Part shown: positions 22,209-34,200 of the stretch, one piece after another | How positions within the stretch are numbered: the first letter of the stretch is position 1 | How the letters are laid out: every line of letters begins with the position of its first letter | Assembly: GCA_025084515.1 (NCBI GenBank) | Contig: JAJAGP010003265.1 | Location: forward strand, 1 to 64,000 | DNA: 64,000 nucleotides | Reading direction: 5' to 3' | Source of the DNA: Ancistrus triradiatus | Taxonomy: Eukaryota; Chordata; Actinopteri; Siluriformes; Loricariidae | Notes under the pieces: model-generated | Database searches by the model: none | Told to the model about the DNA's origin: nothing | Seen by the model: only the letters and a program-made list of their open reading frames with translations | Made by a program: the position numbers and the translations under genes

Positions 22209-25200
22209 CTATACAAATCAAGAAGACATTGGTTCTGTTTGATTTTGTGATGCATTAATGGTGTAAAGGTGTAAGATATTAATTTACTGACCTTCCACCA
22301 ACATATAATTGTAAAATAAAATCCTGTTACCTGTCTGCTCTTCTACATGATGAGCTGTAGTTTGAGTTGTAGATGATGTTCTGGTAGTGGTTTGTGTTTC
22401 TGGATTTGGAGTGGTGATGTACGGTGTAGAAACAGTAATAGTGGATGGTGGTGATGTTGTAGTTATTGTGGATGGATTTATAGTAGTTATTGGATGTTGA
22501 GGAGCATGTTGGACACAGTAGATCATTGCCCTGTACTGTTCATCTTTCTTATTAATATACTTCAGCACAGCACGATCCTGTAAGGAGAAAACAGAAATTA
22601 TCATCCTGTAGTGTCTGTGTTAATCTCTATAGAATTAGAAAGTCATTTGACTGGGTGATAGTACCTTCATTCCATGGTTCTGCACTTGGATAAAGAGATC
22701 ATTTTGAACTCTCCACATACCAAGTTGTTTATTCTTCACTTGCAGGGAAGAAGCATCGAGAACTGGAAAATGGAGCAAATATTTATGATCTACAACAGGA
22801 ACATTACAGGATACATCCAGATTACTTCGGCTGCTATTACAAATGTAATTATACATCCTATTTATCCTCTATCATCCTCCATTGTTGTTATTTTTGAGAT
22901 TAAGAACCCCACCATCAATGGAGTACATTATCTGATTTTAACTTACCCACGGATCTTTCATTTTTCAGTTCTTTAGCATTCAGCTTCACAGTAACATGAT
23001 CATGATCACACTGAATCTCAAGAAGCCGTATATCTGATCCAGATGTGGATGTTGGACAGGTTTCATTTCTCATGACGTCCTGTTTCATGGTGCTGTTGGA
23101 GTGGATCAGTGTGACTGAGTACTGCTTCTTGTGGAGGTCCTGAGGTGGAGAAAGTTAACCATGAACCACATCCCGTTAGAATTGAACCAAGACAATAAAG
23201 TTTGGAGTAAAATGATTCTCACCCATTTTTCCAGGAAACATCCATTAAAGAAGATCCTGATCAGTGAGGAAGGCTGGAGCTCGATGTGACTGCACTCCTC
23301 TAGCAGATGTTCCACCAAAATCTGAGGTTTGTCATCTGAAAGGAGAATGAGTCCATAAAGTCAGAGTTTGCGCTGTAGTCCAGATAATGGATCCAGACAT
23401 AGGATGTAGAGTGAAGGAGAACATGATAATGGTCTGGGAATTATTTTCTCCCATTCACATCACGTTCTATAGGACTTGCATCAGATCAAATGGGTTATCA
23501 CTGATTCTGGAGTCTGGAGGTTAAAGTTTGTTTTGTTTATATTGCACTTCAACCTGCAATACTGGGTTACTGGAGCATTTTTTACAGTAGGTTTCTGAAA
23601 ATTAATGTTAGCCCATATGAGAGAGGCTTTTACTTGAATAAAAGTTACCCTAGGTTCCTTTGTGACTATTACACACCCTACTCTTGGGGTGATCTATTGT
23701 TGGTTGACCAATTAACAGTGGGTTTAAATCTCAGCAATTCGTGTGTGACTGTGTATTGGTTGGGTCCAAACTCTTTAGAGGTCCTTTTCTGACTTTTTCC
23801 ATCCTAATGAGTATCAACAGCCCTTTTCCTAAGTCGTCAAAAATCTCCTTTTAATTGTACCATGAACTGTGAACAAACATATCAGACTTTGATAGGCTCT
23901 GTTCATTAAATATAGCAGCTCGCCCACTCACACCTGACTGATAATGCCATTGACTTAAAAGTCTAAACATCCTCATACCTTAAAATGAACAAGAAACCAG
24001 ATTATGTAGAAACAGAAGATTACCTATGATCAGGTAGAGATCAGAGCGCAGAGTCGAAGAAAATCCCACAACCAGACTTTCAGAGTCACAGGACAATGTT
24101 ATATCAGATTTTTGGGATTCATCGTCTGCTTCTTCATATGAAGTGGTGTCTGAATATGTAGAAACAGTGATGGTCAATGGTGGAGATGTTAAAGTTGTTG
24201 CTGGGGGTGTTACTGGATCTGTAGTTATCTGTGAAACACTGATGGTGGTTGTTGATGTTGTTGACATTGTTGTTGGTGGACGAGTATTTGGCTGGCTTGT
24301 TGGATGTTGAGGAACATGTTGAACACAGAAGATCATTGCCCTGTACTGTTCATATTTCTTATTAATATACTTCAGCACAGCACGATCCTGTAAGGAGAAA
24401 ATATAAATTAGGATAATGTAGTATCCAGGATAATCTCTATAGAATTTGAAAGTAATTTAGCTGGGTGATGGTACCTTCACTCCAGGGTTCTGCACTTGGA
24501 TAAAGAGATCATTTTTAACTCTCCACTCTATGAAACCAGGTTGTTTATCATTCTGTTGCAGGGAAGAGCCTTCCAGATCTGGATAAGAGATCACAGATTT
24601 ATGACTTATGGCTAAAACATTAAAGGATATTTATAAATTATTTCTGCTTCTGTTGTAGTGGTTATTCTAGATTCTTTGTATCCTTCATCACAGCCCTGCA
24701 AAAGATTAAGATTCACGTGAATACTTAAGTCAAGACTTTCCACTGTGAACGTGCTGTAATCTCCTGTTTTTTTCCCCACTGTTTTTCAAACTTTCTCTCT
24801 GCTGTGTCAGTGTTCCGGTGGTGTGCTGGGAGGAGCTTTGCTGGCACCTGCTGGTTCTGAGGGTGACTAGCATAGGAAAACTCTGGAACATTCTGTAATC
24901 TTCTATTATTCTCCTTGCTGATTGCACACACCTGCTCCAAATTGCCACTGCATCAGCTCAGCATACAAAACGCATCTCCCCTCACTGCTTTATTTGATTT
25001 TCTGGGATAGAGGAAAACCATAGCCGAGGACCTTGTGAGCCAGTGATGATGCAATTTGAGCTTCCATCACTGCATATGTCTTGGATAGACAGGTATTCAT
25101 CCACATAACCCACCAGAATGCTTTAGTGACCCTTGCCATCTCCAGGAACCATCACAAAACCCTGTCCTTATCTGCAGTCATGGTCCACAAAAATCATCTA

Positions 25201-28200
25201 GTCCTGGAATATGCATGGCTGGGAACCCCCAACCCATACCTTGACTGTCTCAACCTGGAGTGATTTATGTCATTCATGTTAACTGCAGTTATTTCATGCT
25301 CTTGAGTTCATACTCCTCCACATTCTGATGACCTCCAGCCTTTTCCAGAGTGCTTCCCAAGTACTGTTACTGTCAGGAGGTCCTAAGTAGGGTCCATGCT
25401 CTCTCCTAACAGGCCATATTTTTGTGCCATAGACCTATTCCAAGGTGCCCCTCCAACATGCTGCCTGAATCACCTGTCAAGTCCTGAGAAGTCTCCTTCA
25501 CGGATAAGCAGGATAAAACTTTTAGGCTCTGCACTGATTATATGGGTCTAAATCAGATGGCAGGCTATAGTAAGTCCACCCTTCTACTGACTTCATCTGT
25601 CAATGAGGTTTTGAAGGGAACCGTTACCTTCACAAAGCTGGACCTCCACAAAACCTACCACCTGCTGCACATTTGCCAGAAGAATGAGTGTAAGATGGCC
25701 TTTATGACTTAGGCATGGTGAATTTATTATTTAATTAATTGTACTAACATGTCTTCCCCATGCCGAATGTGGCATGTTTAGCTATTCTTCCTCCGTCATT
25801 AGTTTAAATTCTATTTGTGATAGGTGTAGGCTTGTAGCCAGTCTGACACAGAAGATTGTAGTTTTAGAGGCGCGCATCCAGACATTAGAGAAGGCTAACT
25901 CAACTTCTAGCTTAGCAGATCTGGATGCCACAGGTGAAGTTAGTGCCCCGGCAGAGCCCTTGCAGCAGGGCAAGTGGGTGACGGTTCGGCAACATAGTCG
26001 TAAGCCAACGAGAGCACCACTCTTTACCTGTTCACATGTCCAACAGGTTTACCCTCCTCAGTGATGCACCCACTGAGCAGCCTGTTGAAAGAGCTCTGGT
26101 AATAGGTGACTCTATTCTACGACACGTGAAACTAGCTACCCCTTCAGGGACACCAGCAGCTAGAGTTACATGTATCCCGGGAGCCAGAGTGCCGGACATT
26201 GTAACGAGTCCTAGTGAACTTGAGAGCCGCAGATTCTCTAGGAGTTATTCATGTAGGGGCTAATGATATACGCCTTTACCAGTCAGAGGTTACTAAGGCT
26301 AATTTTGTAGAGGTGGTTAGAGTGGCGAAGGTGATGTCCAATGCAATAGTGCTCTGGCCCCATCCCAATGCAACGAGGTGACCAAGCCTACAACAGGCTA
26401 TGGTTGCTGAACTACTGGCTGTCCAAGTGGTGCTCTGAAAACAACGTGGGCTATATAGACAATTGGACAGCCTTTGAGGGTAAGCCTGGCCTTTTAGGAT
26501 GGGATGGTGTCCATCACACTCAGGAGGGTGCTGCTCTCATCTCCTGCTACATTGCCCATAGTCTTATGGCCAGATTGGTTAGGGGTCAGGTAGCCATGCA
26601 CCATCACCCAGAACTCACGTTGCTGAAACTGTGTCTGTTACCTACATCTGTCCTAAACATAAACGCTCTCAAAAAGTTTGTTTTAATAACCTCATTAGTA
26701 TAGTACAGTACAGATAGCTCCCATAGAAATAACAACCTTAGAATTAACAACAACAACTAAATATAGGATTACTTGACATTAGATCACTTACAAACAAAGC
26801 AGTGATTGTAAATGAATTAATCACTGATAAACGCTTACACGCTCTCTGTCTCACTGAAGCTTGGATTAGACCTGATGAATATTTAGCCTTAAATGAAGCC
26901 TCACCTCCTGGATACAGTCATGCTCATCGCCCTCGTCCTAATGGTCTGGGGGGAGGCGTAGCCACAATTTTTGACAAAGAGTTAGGTGTTACAACTAAAT
27001 CCCATTACAAGGCTAATTCACTTTGAAATACTGATTCTTAATGTGACTGATCCATCATTATGGAGGTCAAAACCACACTCTTTTCAGCTTCTCACTATTT
27101 ACCGCCCTCCTGGTCCTTATTCAGAATTTCTTCAGGAATTTGCTAACTTTCTTTCCTGTTTACTACTGTCAACAGACAAGGCTTTAATTGTAGGTGATTT
27201 TAATATTCACTTTGAGAATGAGCAGGATCCACTTAATTGCTTTCGAGTCCATCTTAGAATCCATGGGTATCACTCAGAATGTGATGTTTCCAATCCACCG
27301 CTGTTACCATACTTTAGATTTAATATTGACATTTGGTATCAATATACAGTGGGGCAAAAAAGTAGTTAGTCAGCCACTGATTGTGAAAGTTCTCCTACTT
27401 AGAATGTTGGGGTTCGCTCTGGGTCGTCACCGTTTGTTTTCCGCCTCACGTTTTGTTTACCTTTTTCCCGAGCGCGGCGTGTGTGTGTGTTGTGCTTGCT
27501 TCCTAGCGATCGGTTGGCTGCCGTTCCCGTCTCATTCACGCCTCCTCCAACTACCTACAGCTGAAACTCATCGCTCATCAACTCCGTCCTGCATATAACC
27601 GCCAGCCGATCGTCAAGACTTCGCCAGATTATTCCGTCTTCATCACGGTACTGGCTGCTTACACCTAAGCTGTGCTAGCGCTAGCTTAGCTTAAAGTAGC
27701 ATAGCATCGTTGTTGGGGGCATTGGAATTGCATAGTGTTGTTTCTAGTGTTTTCCAGCTTCCAGCCAGACTGTCCCTACAGTCTTATTTAGTATTTATTC
27801 CCTACATATCCAACCCTATTCCCGTACTGAGTCTAATTTTTGTTTTCTTTTCGGCTCCCATGCCGGTTTACTTTCCTGTTTTGACTCACACCGGTTCTTC
27901 CTTTCTTCCCCAGTCAACCCGCTCCTGTCATCCTCCTTCCCGTTTCCTGGTCCAACCTGCTGGTCCTGGGTCCGGACCCTCCTATTTTGGGAAGCAAGCA
28001 TCACTCCACCGCCGTGCTCTTCTCACCCGCTGCACACCCCCCTTTCGTCGGCCAGCTCCCTGGACTCGACTCACGAAGCGTGCACCTCCTAAGTTCCAGT
28101 ATCTGTTCATTTCTAAATAAACTCGTTTTTGTTCCCTCACTCCGTGGTCTGTCTGCTGATCTGCATTCGGGTTCCAATCCTGTGTATTTTGGGAGGGCTC

Positions 28201-31200
28201 ACCGATCCCCCCTAACAGAATAATCTGGCCAATATGGAACCCGCAGGTCAACAGGCAGCCCCATCCGTTCCGGTCGAGATGACCTTGGATCGCCAGCAGG
28301 TTTGGCTCCAGCAGCATGACAAACTGCTGGCATCCCTGCTGGAGTCAAACCGGCTCCTAACCCGCCAATTAGAACGTCTAACTACTTCCGTTAACCAGCT
28401 CTCTCCTTCTCCCCCACAGAGCGGTGATCTTGCGGCCGGGAGCCAGACCCCCTCGACCGTCATCAGCTCTTTTCCATCCTCAGCAAGTGCCGCTGCCCCT
28501 CTGGAACCACCGGCTGGGCCGCCCACCGACACCTTGACACCAGTGGGACCCCCCATCACCCACCCTGAGCCTTTCTCTGGGGATCTCACGAGGTGTCGCG
28601 GCTTTCTGATGCAATGTGGTCTGGTGTTCCGGCAGCGTCCGTTGGCTTTTGTTTCTGATGTCAACAGGGTCTCCTACATTGTGGGCCTCCTTCAGGGTAG
28701 GGCCCTGACTTGGGCTGAGGCCGTTCTGTCTCGGGGCAGGTTGGAGGAGCTCCTGTACAACGACTTCCTGTGCCGGTTCCGGGCGGTTTTTGACCATCCG
28801 AACCACGGGGAAGCGGCGTCGGGGCGACTCATGTGCCTCCGCCAGGGCTCCCGGTCAGTCTCTGACTACGCCGTGGAGTTTTGGGCGTTGGCCGCGGACG
28901 CCGGATGGAATGAGCCCGCTTTACGTGAGGCCTTCCGGTCCGGTTTGTCCGACCGTCTCCGCGACGACTTAGCGGTCCGTGATGACCCACCTGACCTACA
29001 GTCTCTAGTAGACCTGGCCATCCGCCTGGACCGACGCATTCACGCACGTAGGTTGGAGAGGGCCTCGCGTCTGGTCCAGGTGGCCCCCGCCGTGCGCACC
29101 AGACCCGCTGCAGCAGTGCCGTTCCCCTCGCCTTCCCCGAGCGTCATGGAAGACCCAGAACCCATGCAGCTGGGCCACGCTCGACTCTCGGCTGCTGAAC
29201 GGGCCCGGCGCCGCGAACTGGGGTTATGCGCCTACTGTGAAGAATCCGGCCACCACGTCCAACACTGTGTCGTGCGGCCAAAAGATCCGGCTCGTCCGTG
29301 AACGTGGGGGTCCTGACGAGCCCGTGTATCAAACCCCCCGCCACGGGCCGACCATTCCTCACCCTTCCTGCTGTCCTGCGCTTGACTGGCCACACGCACT
29401 CAGTAAAGGCACTGGTCGACTCAGGGGCCGAAGAGAATCTCATTGACCAGGACTTCACGGCCCAGCTCGGTGTCCCCCTGGTAGGCCTGGACAACCCGGC
29501 GCGGGCGTATGCGTTGGATGGCAGACTCCTCGCCCGCATTTCCCACCGGACGTCACCCTTGCCCCTCGTCCTGGCCGGCAATCACCAAGAGGACATCTCC
29601 TTCGCGGTCATTCGCTCTCCTCGCACTCCTCTAGTGTTGGGGCATCCGTGGTTGGCTCTACACAGCCCTTCTATCAACTAGACCGAGGGCAAGGTCGCCA
29701 GCTGGAGTGTTTTCTGCCACCAGCATTGTCTCCGCTCTGCGTTGCCCGCGTCCGGGTCTTCCGCTCGCACTTCTCCACCCCCGGAGCCAGTGGACCTCTC
29801 CAACGTGCCCGTGGACTACCACGACCTCCGACAGGTATTCAGCAAGACCAGGCCAAGAACCTCCCTCCGCACCGGCCTTATGACTGTGCCATTGAGCTCC
29901 TCCCGGGGGCCTCCTTGCCCACCAGTCGGCTGTACCAACTGTCCCGCAATGAAAGAGAGGCAATGGAGGAATACATCGCCGATAGCCTGTCCGCAGGGCT
30001 CATCCGGCCCTCCTCCTCTCCTCTGGGGGCCGGATTCTTCTTTGTGTCCAAGAAGGGCGGATCCCTGCGGCCCTGTATCGACTACCGCGGCCTCAACGGC
30101 ATCACCCGGCGGCACCGGTACCCTCTTCCCCTCATCTCCTCTGCGTTCGACCTACTGCAGGGAGCAACCATCTTTACTAAACTCGACCTACGCAACGACT
30201 ACCATCTGGTCCGTATCCGCCAAGGAGACGAATGGAAAACGGCCTTCAATACACCCCTCGGCCATTTCGAGTACAGGGTCATGCCGTTTGGTCTCTCCAA
30301 CGCCCCGGCGGTGTTTCAGGCCCTGGTGAATGACGTGTTGCGGGACTACCTCAACCGGTGCGTATTCGTATACCTGGACGATATCCTCATCTTCTCCCGA
30401 TCCAAAGACGAACACGTCACCCACGTCCGCCAGGTCCTCTCCCGCCTTTTGGACATCAAATTGTTCGTCAAGGCTGAGAAGTGCGAGTTTCACGCGGACT
30501 CCGTTTCCTTCCTCAGGTTCATCATCCAGAGGGGCAGCATCAAAGCAGACCCAGGCAAGATCCGCGCAGTGGCAGAGTGGCCTACCCCCCCGGGGCGCAA
30601 GGAATTGCAATGGTTCTTGGGTTTCGCAAATTTCTATCGCTGCTTCATCTGCGACTACAGCAAGGTCACAGCTCCACTCACCGCCCTGACCTCGACCAAG
30701 GTTCCCTTCCTGTGGATGCCCCAGGCCGACCGTGCGTTCAACCGGCTGAAGGTCCTATTTACCTCCGCGCCAGTCCTTGCCCAGCCGGATCCCAGTCGGC
30801 AGTTCATCGTCGAGGTGGACGCGTCGGACATGGGAGCTGGAGCCGTGCTCTCGCAACGCGATGGAACCGACGGCAAACTGCACCCCTGCGCCTTCTTCTC
30901 ACGGCGCCTCGCCCCGGCAGAGAGGAACTACGACGTGGGTAACAGGGAGCTGCTCGCAGTGAAATTGGCGTTGGAGGAGTGGAGACACTGGCTGGAGGGA
31001 GCTGAGCTGCCGTTCGTGGTCTGGACCGACCACCGCAACCTCGAGTACATCCGAACTGCCAGACGCCTCAACTCCCATCAAGCCAGGTGAGCCCTTTTCT
31101 TCAGTCATTTCAATTTCACTCTCACCTACCGGCCGGGTTCTAGGAATGTTAAGCCTGATGCCCTTTCTCGTGTCTTTCCGCCGGAGGGTCACCCGGAGCA

Positions 31201-34200
31201 GCCCGACACCATCCTCTCCGCCGAGCGCCTCGTGGGCCACCTGTCTTGGAAAGTGGAACACACCATCAGAGAGGCGCAGGGGACGGAACCTGACCCTGGG
31301 GGGGGGTCCTCTGGACCGTCTCTACGTCCCCGCATCGGCCCGGACTGCCGCCCTCCAATGGGCCCATGAGTCCCGTTCGCCGCACATCCGGGAGGTCGCC
31401 GAACGCTCGCCCTGGCCAGGCATTACTTCTAGTGGCCCTCAATGGAGCTGGACGTTCAGGGTTTCGTGGGAGCATGCACCACCTGCGCTCGGGCCAAAGC
31501 CTCCCATCAGCCTCCCGCGGGCCTCCTGCAGCCACTCTCCATCCCCGGTCGCCCATGGTTGCACATTGCGGCCGATTTCGTCACAGGGCTCCCCGTATCC
31601 GACGGAAACTTCCGTCATCCCGCGCGCCTGTGCCTGCTCCCCTGTCTGTCCTGTGCAGCTTGTGCTGACTAGTGTGGGACAACACAAAACACACGTGCGT
31701 ATGACAGCTACCCAGTAGGGGGGAAGTGCGGGAGGGACCCCGCACGCCTGCGACAGCCATGGCGCGCGCTGGCGGTTGGGCTAACCAGATGGTGTAGGGG
31801 AACGGTCTGCTGCACTGTAGAAGGGTCTGGGGTTTGATCCGACAAATGTACGAGCGAGACTGATCAAAAAGAGGGCCGCTTGGGGTCAGCAAAACACATC
31901 GCGTGACCTGGAATTGTCAGCATCCTGTTCCACGCGTGTCCCGCCACCCCGCTGTGTCAAAGGGGGGGGGGACTCATGTCTGGGGGTCGGCACGGTGCTG
32001 GTGGGCGGGGCGGGGGACGGGGGGGGGGGGGTGGGCCATAGGACGGCCACCACAGGTCAGGTCGCCTCACACACTGGGTAAAAGGGCTACCCTCAGCCAC
32101 GGACAAATGGCGGAGGTCCTGTTCAACACAGCGTTTTCCAAGATCCAATGTGGATTCCCACTCGACATCGTCTCGGACCGCGTACGCCCACCCAGTTCGC
32201 CTCCCAGGTATGGCGTTCCTTTTGCAAAGCCCTGTGTTGGCCACCGTCAGTCTGACATCGTTATTCCACCCACAATTGCCACAATGCGAAACTCGGCTTC
32301 GAGAGACGATCCTCCGTGCAGCATCCCGCCTGTGAGGAAGGGAGGGAGAAAAAAAAAACAAAGAGAGAGAAGGGAGAAGAAAGCACGCGGCCGACGGGCC
32401 AACCAGGACATCGATGGCCACTCTGCGCTTGCCTTGCCTCCAAGGACCCTTCCACCTGGAGCCTTCAGCTGGCCTGGGCCGAGTACGCCCTAACAAAAAA
32501 AAAAAAAAAAAACACCCTGCCGAGTGCCTCCACGACAACAGACTCGAACCACACAACCGGAACTGAGTGGAGCAGGGGTCTCAGACGCCTATGAAGTAAC
32601 CAAAAAGGCTAGGAGGCCAGAGAAGAAGAGCGCAACCTGACGCCCAGGCGTTGATAGTTGCCGCCGGTCCGGGTGAGATGGTTGAGGCGACCAGCGAGGT
32701 CAGAGAGTCTCCTCTCGATACGGCTCAGCTGTGGGAGATTCCCTACGGGCATTAACTAGAAGGGGTTGCAGCAGTCCGAAGCGCGAAAAGAACCAGCCGT
32801 GGACCTTGTCACACACGTTACACGTGAAGAGAAAGACAGGGGGGGTCACAGTGACGACAGGGGTGGGAAGATGATAGTAACCGGGCAAAGAAATTGAGGT
32901 CGGCGGCTAGGAAGACACAAACAGAAGCTGCTGGGGAGGATGAACATGCAGAAAGAGCTGACATTGGGGCGCAAAGGGAGGGAAACGGAAGAAGTGCATA
33001 GAAGGGGGTCGTTCTCGAAGGTTGGTGAAGTATAAGGATAGTACCGCGAAGGCAGAGATCGAAAGTAATCATTCGGCTGGATGGACGAGAGCCCCGCGCG
33101 ATAACAGGGAGGAAGAACCAACCAACCCTGCAGCGCTGCCGGCAAGCGGACCCCAGGGAGGGGCAAGGGAGTCCCTCATCAAGGCTCGGGACGCGGCCCG
33201 ACGCTCGGCAGCCACAGCGGAGGGAGGCCAAGCCCCGCTTACTTCCCGGGGCAGATGGGTCTGGCTCCGGCTCGCGACATCCCGCTCCGCCCCCCCCTCA
33301 CGTCGAGTCCAGGAAGTTGGCCCCCCCCGCGCTTCATCGGTCCGTTCCCCGTCCTTAAGGTAATCAATCCCACTTCTGTTCATCTTCGGTTTGCCCTCTC
33401 ACATGCGCATTAACCCTTCCCTTCCATGTCTCACAGGTTAAGCCAGTCGATACCTCGGACCTTAGCCCTCCGGGCCGTGCCCCCGCCGCCCCCCCGGGTC
33501 GTCGGCGCGACGAGGGTTTCACCGGTGTCCCGTCTCCTGGACTGCCGCCCGGCGGGGGCCATAGGGTGACCAGTACCTGGTCGATTTTGGAGGGTTACGG
33601 TCCGGAGGAGCGCTCCTGGGTTCCTCGTTCGGCATTTAAGATGCGTCTCTCGTTCGTGAACTTCCACAAGGGCCAACCCTTGGTAGGGGCCCCGGTGACG
33701 CCGCCGTGTGGGCGACCTTCGTTGGGGGGGGGGTTACTGTTGGGGTTCGCTCTGGGTCGTCACCGTTGTGTTTTCCGCCTCTGATCATTTGCACACGATC
33801 CTCACGTTTTGTTTTACCTTTTTTCCCGAGCGCGGCGTGTGTGTGTGTTGTGCTTGCTTCCTAGCGATCGGTTGGCTTGCCGTTCCCCGTCCTCATTCAC
33901 GCCTCCTCCAACTACCTACAGCTGAAACTCCATCGCTCATCAACTCCGTCCTGCATATAACCGCCCAGCCGATCATCAAGACTTCCGCCAGATTATTCCG
34001 TCTTCATCACGGTACTGGCTGCTACACCTAAGCTGTGCTAGCGCTAGCTTCGGCTTAAGTAGCATAGCATCGTGTTTGCATTGGATTGCATAGTGTTGTT
34101 TCTAGCTTCCAGCCAGACTGTCCCTACAGTCTTATTTAGTATTTATTCCCTACATATCCACCCCTAGTCGTACTGAAGTCTCTAATTTGTTTTCTTTTCG

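Noticed and set aside
22674..22976. Plus-strand ORF of 100 codons over exons B5 and C5
   Set aside because: It lacks conserved motifs, and the minus strand here carries exons with matching length and phase in five other modules.
28248..28806. Minus-strand ORFs opposite the Gypsy gag, and similar frames opposite pol
   Set aside because: GC-rich coding DNA leaves shadow frames open. Only the plus-strand frames contain zinc knuckle, protease and RT motifs.
31903..32594. A separate gene in the 32-kb region (Lys/Arg-rich or Pro-rich ORFs)
   Set aside because: The frames follow homopolymer runs inside broken integrase. Short integrase-like segments appear in three frames, so it is pseudogene debris.
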